Shown: positions 7,781-16,300 of the stretch, one piece after another
Position numbering within the stretch: the stretch's first letter is position 1
Layout: each line of letters begins with the position of its first letter
From: UBA1724 sp963621575
GTDB lineage: Bacteria; Verrucomicrobiota; Lentisphaeria; Oligosphaerales; Oligosphaeraceae
Direction: 5' to 3'
DNA: 18,765 nt
Assembly (NCBI GenBank): GCA_963621575.1
Contig: CAVFEH010000027.1
Span: 1 to 18,765, forward strand
Notes under the pieces: generated by a model
Databases searched by the model: none
What the model was told of the DNA's origin: nothing
The model's input: only the letters and a program-made list of their open reading frames with translations
Position numbers and translations under genes: made by a program

Positions 7781-7856
7781 GTCTCCATCGTCTAGTGGCC
7801 TAGGACACCAGGTTTTCATCCTGGTAACAGGAGTTCAATTCTCCTTGGAGATGCCA
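7781..7856 (+). tRNA. tRNA-Glu (anticodon UUC)
   Basis: A 76-nt cloverleaf with an encoded CCA end. The acceptor arms are GTCTCCA and TGGAGAT, giving a terminal G-U pair. The D-arm region has the CGTCTAGTGGCCTAGGAC pattern typical of bacterial tRNA-Glu. The anticodon stem CCAGG/CCTGG holds loop TTTTCAT with anticodon TTC, and the T-arm is GGAG-TTCAATT-CTCC. A tRNA-Ser gene follows 32 nt later in the same unit. Confidence 0.95.
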
Positions 7857-7888
7857 CTACCGCAAGGCTCGCAAATATTTTCATTCCC

Positions 7889-7978
<90 letters not shown>

Positions 7979-7990
7979 CAGGCTTCCAAA

Positions 7991-8028
7991 AGGGTCCCGC
8001 GATTCCAAACCGCGGGGCCTTTTTTTTT
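7991..8028 (+). terminator. Rho-independent terminator of the tRNA unit
   Basis: The stem AGGGTCCCGCG / CGCGGGGCCT has an 8-9 nt loop and one G-U pair. Nine T residues follow directly. It lies 13 bp after the tRNA-Ser CCA end. Confidence 0.93.
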
Positions 8029-8088
8029 CCCTTGGAAGTTTTCCCCCACATGCCCTCCCCGGCACGGAAACGGGCACGCCCCGCCTTG

Positions 8089-8101
8089 CAACAATATGTT
8101 G
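8089..8101. promoter_or_regulatory. Inverted repeat CAACA-N3-TGTTG upstream of the flavodoxin gene
   Basis: CAACA ATA TGTTG is centred about 62 bp upstream of the flavodoxin ATG and overlaps an AT-rich stretch that could hold a -10 element. It resembles a small repressor operator, but it is short and occurs once. Confidence 0.2.
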
Positions 8102-8156
8102 AGGACATTGTCCCGTGAGGGATGGAAACGGACCCTGCTTCTTGGAGGATTTGCCT

Positions 8157-8771
8157 ATGAAAAAAGGATTTTTGGCACTGTTCATTGTGCCGTTCTGCCT
8201 TGGGCTCTGCAGCTTTGGGGGCTGTGGGAGTGCCCCAGAGAACCGCAACGAGATGGGGATGAAGGGGAAACTTGAGATTTTGCCGGAGACGAAGGTCCTT
8301 GTCGCCTACTTTTCCTGGAGCGGCAACACCCGTGCGTTCGCAGAGAAGATCCAGCGGCATACGGGCGGCACTCTCTTTGAAATCCAGCCCAAGGAGCCCT
8401 ACCCCACCACCTACCAGGAGTGCCTCAATCGCGCAAAGGGCGAGTGTGCCGACGGCGTCCGTCCGGAGCTGGCCTCCGCAGCAGCGGATCTAGGGCAATA
8501 CGATATCATTTTCGTAGGGAGCCCCACCTGGTATGGCGTCCTTGCGCCGCCGGTGCTGACCTTCCTCTCCAATCCCGCCCTGAAAGGCAAGGCCGTTGTC
8601 CTCTTCTGCACCCACGGCGGCGGCGGTTCCGAGGGCTGCCTCCATCAAGCAGAAAAGGTCTGCCAGGACACCAGCGCCGCGCTCCCCGCCTACATGGGCA
8701 TCCCCGGCTGGCAAGTCCACGGCTCCGACCTCGTGGAGAAGTGGCTCAAGAGGGATTTCGAAGTCAAATAA
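8157..8771 (+). CDS. Exported flavodoxin-family lipoprotein
   Basis: A 204-residue protein with a lipoprotein-type signal (MKKGFLALFIVPFCLGLCSF) and a probable lipidated cysteine at C23 in FGGC. From residue 46 it is a flavodoxin-like domain: VLVAYFSWSGNTRAFAEKI (48-65) carries the FMN phosphate-binding loop, FEIQPKEPYP (74-83) is typical of the flavodoxin_4 subfamily, and VGSPTWYGVLAPPV (120-133) and THGGGGSEG (152-160) form the other flavin-contacting loops. It probably acts as an FMN-binding reductase or electron carrier outside the cytoplasmic membrane. The ATG at 8157 is preferred over an upstream ATG because GGAGG sits 8 nt before it and it begins the signal peptide. A CMD-cupin gene follows after 35 bp, so the two likely form an operon. 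The redox partner is unknown. Confidence 0.85.
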   Translation: MKKGFLALFIVPFCLGLCSFGGCGSAPENRNEMGMKGKLEILPETKVLVAYFSWSGNTRAFAEKIQRHTGGTLFEIQPKEPYPTTYQECLNRAKGECADGVRPELASAAADLGQYDIIFVGSPTWYGVLAPPVLTFLSNPALKGKAVVLFCTHGGGGSEGCLHQAEKVCQDTSAALPAYMGIPGWQVHGSDLVEKWLKRDFEVK

Positions 8772-8806
8772 CACCCCAAACCAATCCACCACGGAGACCC
8801 CCGCCC

Positions 8807-9862
8807 ATGAGAAAAGCCGCGCTTGCCGGAATGCTCCTGTTCCTCTGCTGCGCCCTTCCCAGCCTGGAGGCAAAGAAATCCATGAATCCGAACGCATTGA
8901 ATGTCAAGGAAGAAAAAATCGTCGCAATCGCCATGTTCACCTCACAGGGCGACATGGCGAACTTGAAGACTGCACTGGTCGCGGCCCTGGATGCCGGAGT
9001 CCCGGTGAACGAGATCAAGGAGATCCTGGTCCAATTGTACGCCTACTGCGGCTTCCCCCGCAGTCTGAATGCGTTGTCGAACTTCATGATGGTGGTGCGG
9101 GAACGCCAGGCGGCGGGGGTGCAGGACGCCGAGGGCGCGTTGCCCGGTCCCCGTCCCGCAGGCAATGCCCTGGACTACGGCACCGCCAACCAGACGAAAC
9201 TCTGCGGCGCGCCGGTGGGGGGCGCCCTCTTCGATTTCGCCCCCGCCATTGATGAATACCTGAAGGCGCACCTCTTCGGAGATATCTTCGCCCGTGACAA
9301 CCTGGACTGGAGGACCCGTGAGCTGGCCACCATCGCCGCGCTGGCAGCGCTCCCCGGCGCCGAGAGCCAGCTGAAGGCCCACATCGGCATCGGCAAGAAC
9401 AACGGGCTAACCGACGCGCAGGTCGCCGCCATCCTGGAGACGGTCCAGGGCAACACCGTGAGCCCCTTCCCCCGCGGCGGTGAGAACACCGCTTTCGCGC
9501 AGTATTTCTCCGGGAAGTGCTACCTGTCGCGCCTTACCGAAAAGGAATCGCAGCTCCATGTGCCCGTGTACAACGTGACCTTCGAGCCCGGTTGCCGCAA
9601 CAACTGGCACCGCCACACCGGCGGACAAATGCTCATCGCCGTGGGCGGAATCGGCTTCTACCAGGAACGCGGGAAAGCCGCCGTGAAAATGCTCCCCGGG
9701 GATGTCATCGAAATCTCGCCCGAAGTGGAACACTGGCACGGCGCCGCCCCCGACCACTGGTTCGCGCACCTCTCCGTGGAGTGCAATCCCGCCACCAACA
9801 AAAACACCTGGCTGGAGCCCGTGACCGACGCGGAATACCACGCCGCCGTCTCCGGAAAGTAG
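8807..9862 (+). CDS. Secreted double carboxymuconolactone-decarboxylase-like and cupin protein
   Basis: A 351-residue protein with an N-terminal signal peptide (first 22 residues, likely cut near SLEA-KK). Two CMD/AhpD-like helical domains follow: residues 36-100 (ALDAGVPVNEIKEILVQLYAY) and 148-215 (RTRELATIAALAALPGAESQ, then AHIGIGKNNGLTDAQVAAI). A C-terminal cupin (about 250-325) has a metal-binding pattern of H268, H270, Q274 and H309 or H311, in NWHRHTGGQ and EVEHWHG. AhpD-type CxxC cysteines are absent, so it is probably not a peroxidase of that kind. Members of this family are usually called carboxymuconolactone decarboxylases, but the substrate here is unknown. The open frame extends upstream through the flavodoxin gene; the ATG at 8807 starts the signal peptide, with GGAG about 10 nt before it. 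It probably works with the exported flavodoxin encoded just upstream. Confidence 0.85.
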   Translation: MRKAALAGMLLFLCCALPSLEAKKSMNPNALNVKEEKIVAIAMFTSQGDMANLKTALVAALDAGVPVNEIKEILVQLYAYCGFPRSLNALSNFMMVVRERQAAGVQDAEGALPGPRPAGNALDYGTANQTKLCGAPVGGALFDFAPAIDEYLKAHLFGDIFARDNLDWRTRELATIAALAALPGAESQLKAHIGIGKNNGLTDAQVAAILETVQGNTVSPFPRGGENTAFAQYFSGKCYLSRLTEKESQLHVPVYNVTFEPGCRNNWHRHTGGQMLIAVGGIGFYQERGKAAVKMLPGDVIEISPEVEHWHGAAPDHWFAHLSVECNPATNKNTWLEPVTDAEYHAAVSGK

Positions 9863-9931
9863 CATACAGGAAAGTCCGTCATCGCGACCACGACTTCCAT
9901 CCGTCGCGGGAGGCCGTCTCCGCGCCTGCGA

Positions 9932-9953
9932 CCCATCCCAAAACAAGGATGGG
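9932..9953. other. Hairpin in convergent intergenic region
   Basis: CCCATCC (9932-9938) and GGATGGG (9947-9953) form a perfect 7-bp stem with an 8-nt loop, about 70 bp after the CMD-cupin stop. No T-run follows. It may help end or stabilise the plus-strand message. Confidence 0.4.
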
Positions 9954-10046
9954 AAGAAGGAAGTTCGGCCTGGGGGTGGGCCGTGCCGCCCCCTCCCCGC
10001 GGCGAATGCGCCAACAACGGACCGCTGATGGCTGAAGCGCCAAGTC

Positions 10047-10077
10047 CGGGGACGGGGGGCGTTTCGCCCCGTCCCCG
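10047..10077. terminator. Strong hairpin between convergent genes
   Basis: GGGGACGGGG (10048-10057) and CCCCGTCCCC (10067-10076) pair perfectly around a 9-nt loop. It lies between the stops of the CMD-cupin gene and the convergent GH20 gene. It probably ends transcription from both sides, although no clean T-run follows on either strand. Confidence 0.5.
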
Positions 10078-10100
10078 CAATCACCCCCCTCTTGTCCAAT

Positions 10101-11945
10101 TTATTTTTTCATGGCGTCCAGGCGGTTCGCGAGAGCCAGAAGGGCGGCGCGGACCTCATAATATTCGGAGGGCTTGTTGCGCTTGTGCCAGAGTTCGCAG
10201 AGCTGCGCCTCCCGGCGGCGGAGCTCGTCTGCCACGGCCCAGGGATCCTCGCCAGGGAGGGTTCCGACAATGACGCCAATCACCCGGTGGTTCAGGAGAT
10301 TCATCTCCGTGGCGAAACGCAGTTCGCGGGCGGCCAGGGGGTCCCTGGGATGGGCGGAGGCAATGGCCTCCTCCAGCTCCAAACTGACCTTCTCCAGGGC
10401 GGCCATCATGCCGGGGATCGCCTTCGCGGAGCACCATGCGTCCCAATCCTTCTCCACGCGGAGGACAGTGGTGGAATCCACCCACAGAGAGGGCTCGCGC
10501 CAGGTGCACTGGAACATGGATGCGCATTCGCGCCACTTGGAGGAGAGATTTCGCGCGCCGCCGAACTCAATGGCATCCAGGGCGTTTTCGAAACCCTCCA
10601 CATCCTCTGCGGCGGTCACATTCCAGGAGCAGGCCGCGCCATAGACCATCCCGTACCAGGAAGTCGCCAGCAGATTGACGTTTCCGAAGTCGCCCCAGTT
10701 GGTGTTGAGCAGCCCGGTGGCGCCGTGTTTGTGGCCCTTCCGGGCGTAGTTGAGGATGTTCTTCTGTCCGGTGTAGACATCGCAGAGCCAGCGGTTCCAG
10801 ACCGTGGTTCCCGGGCAGACATAGAAGGTCTTGACGGCCTCGGCCAGCTTGGAGGTGTCCCACCGGTTGCACTCGGGCCCGTAATCCCACTCCAGGGGAA
10901 TGGCGCCCTCGGGCAGCTCCTGGATCAGATCACGGTCCTCGCCAATGATGTCTCCCCAGAACATGGGGACCTTGCCCAGGCGCACCACCACCGCCATGAT
11001 CTTCTTGAGGAAGCCCACGTAGAGCTTCTTCACATCGGCGGGCTCCTTCACCAGGGACGCATTCTTGCCCTTTCCCAGGTCGAAGGTCTCGTCGCAGCAG
11101 ATATTGGCATATCGGGAGTGGAAGAGCGGGAGGTAGTCCTCCAGGATCTCGGCCACCAGCTGGATGGAACGGGGATCGGAGGGATTCAGGGTGTAGTGGG
11201 CCATGCGGTCGTAGAAGGAGAAAGGCTGCTCGGAGGCCTTCACGTCCAGCTCGTTCAAATCCTCCAGGCGCTTGCTGCGCAGTGCCGTGTAGAAGTGTCC
11301 GAAGGTGGAGACGGAGGGCACCAGCTCCACGTGGCGGGCCTCGCAATAGTCCTGGAGCCGAAGCACCTCCTCGGCGGAAAGGGGGTCGGCGCCCTGCCAG
11401 ATATCGCAGTGGCGCGCGAATGCGAAGGTGTGCTCCACATAGAGCTGCAGCTGATTCAGCTTGTAGAAGCTCATCTTGTCAACCAGCGCGCAGAGGGTCT
11501 CCAGGGTGGGGACCGCGCTGCGGGTGACATCGTGGTAGAAGCCTCGGACGGCGAAGTCGGGGGAGTCCTGGATTTCGCAGGCGGGACAGACCTCGCCGGA
11601 CTGGGAGAGGAGCTGCCGCAGGGTCTGGATGCCGTAGAAAAGTCCGGCCTCGGCGGAGGCCCGCACCACCACGCCCTGCGCAGACGCGGATACCGCATAG
11701 TCGTCGGCACCGAAGCCATCGGCGAACTCCAGGGCGATCCCCGGACGTCCGAAGGCCTGCCCTGCCACGCCCAGGCGGGGGCGGTTCCCTACGAGCCCCT
11801 CGTAGTCCTCCGCCAGCGCAAGGACAGCCTGGAGCAGCGCGGGGGAATACTCGCGGGGCAGCAGCAGATTCTCCAGGGCGGCCCAACGGAAGGTGTCCTG
11901 CTGGGAGAAGGAGACTTTTTTCGGGACGGGGAGAAGGGCGATCAT
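10101..11945 (-). CDS. Glycoside hydrolase family 20 beta-N-acetylhexosaminidase-like protein
   Basis: A 614-residue protein with an N-terminal GH20b-type domain ending in YGIQTLRQLL (about residues 103-112) and a TIM-barrel catalytic domain from about 133. RGFYHDVTRS and FYKLNQLQLYVEHTFAF are GH20 barrel strands. The catalytic Asp-Glu pair is D285-E286 in NICCDETFDLG, where Cys-Cys precedes the pair instead of the commoner Gly-Gly. LLNTNWGDFGN near residue 435 fits the family's late active-site segment. There is no signal peptide, so the enzyme probably trims imported N-acetylhexosaminides in the cytoplasm. A GTG four codons upstream is an alternative start; the ATG at 11945 is preferred. 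A hairpin and a TATATT box lie upstream. GH20 is likely, but the exact glycan is not determined. Confidence 0.8.
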   Translation of the reverse strand: MIALLPVPKKVSFSQQDTFRWAALENLLLPREYSPALLQAVLALAEDYEGLVGNRPRLGVAGQAFGRPGIALEFADGFGADDYAVSASAQGVVVRASAEAGLFYGIQTLRQLLSQSGEVCPACEIQDSPDFAVRGFYHDVTRSAVPTLETLCALVDKMSFYKLNQLQLYVEHTFAFARHCDIWQGADPLSAEEVLRLQDYCEARHVELVPSVSTFGHFYTALRSKRLEDLNELDVKASEQPFSFYDRMAHYTLNPSDPRSIQLVAEILEDYLPLFHSRYANICCDETFDLGKGKNASLVKEPADVKKLYVGFLKKIMAVVVRLGKVPMFWGDIIGEDRDLIQELPEGAIPLEWDYGPECNRWDTSKLAEAVKTFYVCPGTTVWNRWLCDVYTGQKNILNYARKGHKHGATGLLNTNWGDFGNVNLLATSWYGMVYGAACSWNVTAAEDVEGFENALDAIEFGGARNLSSKWRECASMFQCTWREPSLWVDSTTVLRVEKDWDAWCSAKAIPGMMAALEKVSLELEEAIASAHPRDPLAARELRFATEMNLLNHRVIGVIVGTLPGEDPWAVADELRRREAQLCELWHKRNKPSEYYEVRAALLALANRLDAMKK

Positions 11946-11990
11946 GGTCGGATTCACGCTGTAGGGAGGGAAGAAAAGGGCGGGGGACAG

Positions 11991-12019
11991 AAAATCCCCG
12001 GCGCACAGGTGTGCCGGGG
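11991..12019 (-). terminator. Hairpin terminator or leader attenuator before the GH20 gene
   Basis: CCCCGGC (11996-12002) and GCCGGGG (12013-12019) pair perfectly, with further CAC/GTG pairing inside. On the minus strand ATTTTCTGT follows. It lies 44 bp past the stop of the small membrane protein gene, so it can end the helicase operon. It also lies between a TATATT box at 12040-12045 and the GH20 start, so it could act as an attenuator. Confidence 0.5.
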
Positions 12020-12039
12020 CCTCCAGAGGAGGCGGGAAA

Positions 12040-12045
12040 AATATA
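12040..12045 (-). promoter_or_regulatory. Possible -10 box for the GH20 gene
   Basis: The minus strand reads GGTTATATTTTTCC just after the small membrane protein gene, 95 bp before the GH20 ATG. No clear -35 is seen. It resembles the TTATATTT upstream of the ftsA-like gene. Confidence 0.2.
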
Positions 12046-12062
12046 ACCGGTGCGGCAGTGTT

Positions 12063-12605
12063 CTAGTCGCGTCCCAGGAAAGGCAGGAGCGCCATCAGAA
12101 GTCCGGTGGCGATGCCGATCCCCAGGAGGATCCGGTTGGGGAGCCCCTTCGCGGACTTGGCGCAGCCCTCCAGGAGATCCCGGAACTGCCAGGGGGCGAA
12201 GAGGACAAGGGTGGCGCAGACGCCCCAGGCCAGCGCGGCCACGGCATAGAGGGGGCGGACGCCGCAATAATACGCGAAGGCATGCTGAATCAGATAGTTC
12301 ACCAACAGCACCCAGGCGCCGGCGAAAGCCCGCGCGAAAAGAAAATCCAAGGTCTTCCAGGCCAGGAAGAGAGTCACGGGGACCAGGATCCAGAAGAGCG
12401 CGGGCCAACGAGTTCCGGGGAGAAGCCGCCCCGCCTCGAAGGCGCAGTCCGCCAGGACCAGGGCACCCAGGGCCATTCCGGGGAGTTTCAGGCGGGGGAT
12501 GGCGGTGGCCCAGCGGGGATGCCGGGGGAGGACGCACGCGGCAAAGACTGCGCAGGCAATGGCCAGGAATCCGGCCAATACAGAGAGTGTGCGGTAGAGG
12601 ACCAT
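12063..12605 (-). CDS. Small multi-pass membrane protein of unknown function
   Basis: A 180-residue hydrophobic protein with five or six predicted membrane segments. The first is at residues 2-26 (LSVLAGFLAIACAVFAACVL). Others lie around LPGMALGALVLADCAF, ALFWILVPVTLFLAWKTLDFLF, GAWVLLVNYLIQHAFAY, YAVAALAWGVCATLVLFAPW and LLGIGIATGLLMALLPF. I recognise no family. The long upstream open frame lies inside the HAD gene, so the ATG at 12605 is the start. It falls only 2 bp after the TGA of the HAD gene, indicating a shared transcript and probable translational coupling. It is the last gene of the helicase-HAD-membrane protein run, followed by a hairpin. Confidence 0.75.
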   Translation of the reverse strand: MVLYRTLSVLAGFLAIACAVFAACVLPRHPRWATAIPRLKLPGMALGALVLADCAFEAGRLLPGTRWPALFWILVPVTLFLAWKTLDFLFARAFAGAWVLLVNYLIQHAFAYYCGVRPLYAVAALAWGVCATLVLFAPWQFRDLLEGCAKSAKGLPNRILLGIGIATGLLMALLPFLGRD

Positions 12606-12607
12606 GG

Positions 12608-13360
12608 TCAGGCGAGCTCCTTCAGCCGCGAGGGATTGTCGATGACCCGAATGCGGGGATCCGCGGCGGCGGCGGCGCGCTGTTCCCCGGTGCTGTATCC
12701 CCAGTCTGCGAAAACAAGGGACGCCTTCTCCAAACCGGCGATGCCCTCCATGCGCTCCAGAGTGGCCAGGCGGTCCTCCACGAAGACCAAGGCCCCCCCG
12801 CGGCTCCACTCCAGCAGGGTCTCCTGCTTGCTCCGGATCCGTCCCAGTCCGAAGATCTTCTCCCCGGGGAAAGCCACGCCCTCCCGCGCCATGAGACGGG
12901 AGACGAAGCGCTCCTCCTTGGTGGTCAGAATCCGCACATCGGCTCGGGCGAGGAGATCCCGCAGGGCGGCGGCGGCGCCGGGATAGAAGCGATTGCAGGA
13001 AAGCCAGCCATTCTCGTCCTCGGAGAGCCAGCGGTCACGCTCGCCTCCGAAGAGCGCTTTCAACGACGCCTTGTCCTGCTTCGCCTCCGCCAGCACGGCG
13101 TCCAGGCTCCCGGCGAATTCCGTGGTGGCGCGTTCCAGGGGTGCGCCGGACCAAAGGAGCCAGGTCTGGAGAATGGACTGGTAGCCGGTCTCCATGTAGG
13201 GTCGCAACTCCTGGCAGAAACGCCGGATCTGCTCCTGGGGCGCGTCTCCCTGGAAAAGCGCGGGCCAGAGGGCGCGGCAGCAACGCCAGGCGGTGGCGGC
13301 GTTTTCCGGTGCGGAATCGCAGATGACGCCGTCGAAGTCCAGTGCAAGAAGTGTGTTCAT
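12608..13360 (-). CDS. HAD-superfamily hydrolase
   Basis: A 250-residue soluble HAD phosphatase-like protein. Motif I is LALDFDGVICDS with nucleophile D8 and acid-base D10. Motif II is the ILTTKEE threonine pair (T146/T147), motif III is K178 in SKQETL, and motif IV is VFVEDR with E195-D196. The helical cap of about 110 residues between motifs I and II is of the C1 type. The substrate is likely a small phosphorylated metabolite, but the sequence does not say which. The gene starts 34 bp after the SNF2 helicase stop and its stop nearly touches the next start, so it sits in the middle of a probable three-gene operon. A repair or processing link with the helicase is only suggested by position. 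Confidence 0.9.
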   Translation of the reverse strand: MNTLLALDFDGVICDSAPENAATAWRCCRALWPALFQGDAPQEQIRRFCQELRPYMETGYQSILQTWLLWSGAPLERATTEFAGSLDAVLAEAKQDKASLKALFGGERDRWLSEDENGWLSCNRFYPGAAAALRDLLARADVRILTTKEERFVSRLMAREGVAFPGEKIFGLGRIRSKQETLLEWSRGGALVFVEDRLATLERMEGIAGLEKASLVFADWGYSTGEQRAAAAADPRIRVIDNPSRLKELA

Positions 13361-13394
13361 GGCGGATTCGTGAGGGGCGGGGAGAAAAGAGCGG

Positions 13395-16300
13395 CTAGCC
13401 CTCCCGCAGCAGCTTCAGGAGCTCCTCCAGCGGGACGGTCTCGATGGTGTCCGCGCCGGCCAGCAGATTGTCGGCAAGATCCCGCTTCCGCTTGTGAAGG
13501 GCCTTGATCTTGTCCTCGATGGTGTTGACTGTCTGGAGATGGTAGATGGTGACCTTCTTGTGCTGCCCCAGGCGGTGTGCGCGGTCGGAGGCCTGGTTCT
13601 CCACGGCGGGATTCCACCAGGAATCCAGGTGGATCACGTAGTCGGCCTGGGTCAGGTTCAGACCAAGGCCGCCGGCCTTGAGGCTGATGAGAAAAACGGG
13701 GACGTCGCCCGTCTGGAAGTTCTCCACGGCGGCGGCGCGCTCCTTGGGCGTGCGGGCGCCGTCCAGGTATTCGTAGGCGATGCCCTCCTCGTCCAGGGTC
13801 TCGCGGACAATTTCCAGGAACTTGACGAACTGGCTGAAGACAAGCACCTTGTGGTCACTGCGCAGAATGCGCCGCAGCAGTTCCAGGAAGGCCTCCAGCT
13901 TGGCGCCGGAGAGCCCCTCGCCGCCGGGCACCAGGCGGGGATGGTCCACGGCCAGGCGGAGCTTTGTAATGCCGGCGAGGACCCGGATGTGCTTCTGGCC
14001 CTCGCTCTCGTCCCGGGACTCCAAGTCCCGCAGGATCCGGCGGCGCAGATTGTCGTAGAATGCCCGCTCCTTTTCGCCGAGCTCCACAGGGTAGTCGATC
14101 TCCTCCTTGGGAGGCAGGTCGTCAAGGACCTGGTCCTTGCGGCGTCGCAGGAGGAAGGGGCTGACAATTCCGCGGAGGTTCTGGGTCGCGTCCTTGTTGT
14201 TGTCGTGCTCTATGGCGGTGGCGAAGCGATGCTGGAAGCCCTCGCGGGTGCCCAGGAGACCGGGGATGATGAAATTGAAGATGCTCCAGAGCTCGTTGAG
14301 GTTGTTCTCCACGGGGGTCCCGGTGGTGACCACGCGGAAATCGGCGTGGATCTCCAGGGCGGCCTGGGAGCGCTTTGCGTGGGAGTTCTTGATGGCCTGG
14401 GCTTCGTCCAGAATGGCCACGCGCCACTGGATCTTGCGGAAGGACTGCTGTTCGCTCTGGAGCAGGCCGTAGCTCGCGATCATGACATGACGGGGTCCCA
14501 GGCGCCGGAAGGCCTCCTCGCGGTCGCCGGGGCCGAAGACCTGGCAATCCAGGGAGGGCGCGAAATGGCGGAATTCGTGCTGCCAGTTGGCGCAGACGGA
14601 AGTGGGGGCGACCACCAGCGCGGGCCCCTCCTCGGCCTTCGCCAGGACCAGCGTGATGGCCTGGACCGTCTTTCCCAGCCCCATGTCGTCGGCCAGACAG
14701 GCGCCGGCGCCGGCGCGGTCCAGCCGGGAGAGCCACAGGAACCCCTCCTCCTGGTAGGGCCGGAGGGTGGCCTGGAGGCCGGCGGGCACCGGGGGCTTCT
14801 CGGCCATGGCGTGATTATACTGCCGGATCCACTCGTTGGACTCGGGGGGCAGGTCGGCGCCGGGGAAGTTCTCCAGCTCGCGGCTCAAGAAGGGCATGAG
14901 GAACTGGCAGACCCGCATGCCGTCGCCGCTGATGTCGCCCAGGCGGCCCAGGGCGCCCAGCTGCTCCCGGAGCTTCTCGGAGAGCGCCACCACCTGGCCG
15001 TCGTCCAGGGTGACGAAGCGCTTCTTCTCGGCCACGGCGTGGACCAAATCCGCCAGGGATGCGGTGGCGTCGGAATCCTCCAGCTTCACCTCGCCATCCA
15101 CGGAGAACCAGGAGAGGTAGCTCTGGGTATGGAGGGAGACGTTGCTCATGGTGAGGGTCCGGCGGCAGACAAAACGGTTGTCGGAGGGCCACTGGACGTG
15201 GCACTTTCCGTCGTGCATCTGCTCCTTGAGGGCGATGGTGAGCTCGTAGCAGCTCATGCCCTCCACGTTCCAAAGCCAGTCCCCCTCCCGTCCACTTTCC
15301 GAGAGCATGGGGCAGGCGGCGGCCAACTCCCCGGCCAAGGCGAGTTCCCGCTGGACATCGCGGACCATGCGGAAGGGGTTCTCGCCGCCGGGGAGGATCA
15401 TCTCCAGGGGGCCGTCTCCTGGGGTGTAGTAGGGGGCGGCGGTGCCGAATGGCCGCACCAGGAACTCCACCCGCAGCCCCTTGTCCCGGGGGGTAAGCTG
15501 GACGCAGGGCGTGGCGTCGGTGGCATTGGACTCCACCTCCAGTCCGGGAAGGGGCTCTTGGGAGACGACGCGGAAGTGCCGCACCATCTTGGCGAGGACC
15601 TGCTGGTTCTCGGGAGAGAGGACTCCGGGCACCTGGAAATCGCCGGCCAGGGCGTCGCGGAGGTGCCGGTAGGGAGTGGGGAAGGAGTAAACGGCCAGCT
15701 GGTCGCCCTGCTCCAGGCGCACGACGCATTCGGCGTCAGCGGGGGCCTCGGGGAGCAGGTGGTACTGCAGATCGTCGCCGACCCGGGTCACCTGGATCAC
15801 GGGCTCGCAGTCCACGCACCGGAGGGCCTGTCCGTCGCCGCCCTCCAGCATGACACGGGGGTGCCCCACCAGGGCCTGGATGACCTTCGCCCAGGCGTAG
15901 GGGGCCTCCTGGGGGGAGTTCTTCAGAAGCGCCTCGGTCTCGCGAAGGAGGTCGCAGGCATAGCGGTCCTGTGGAGTCAGCCCCAGGAAGAGGAGCTCCC
16001 CCGGGGGAGCCTGCCGGGTGTGGTCCAGGCTGCCGAAAGCCCAGTCGCGATAGGCGGTGAAGCGCCGGCCCTTGGTCCAGCGGTCGCGGACGCCAAGGGT
16101 CTTTCCCCTGCGGATGGAGTGCTGTTCAATGGGCTTGACGGTCAGGATGCCGCGTCCGGCCTGGTCGGCGTTGACGCTCCAGGCAAGACGGGTGTCGCTG
16201 TTTTGGGGAAGCTCCTCCAGCACCTGGCCCAGCTTCGCAAAGCGCTCCACCCAGCTGTTGCGGGTGAGGACGCTGTCAAGGGCGAAAGGCAGCCTGCTGT

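Noticed and set aside
7670..7819. 50-codon N-terminal extension of MutY
   Set aside because: It overlaps the tRNA-Glu gene on the other strand and adds residues not found in the family.
10092..12986. 964-residue plus-strand open frame spanning three minus-strand genes
   Set aside because: It crosses the GH20, membrane protein and HAD genes and their gaps. No domain is recognised in it.
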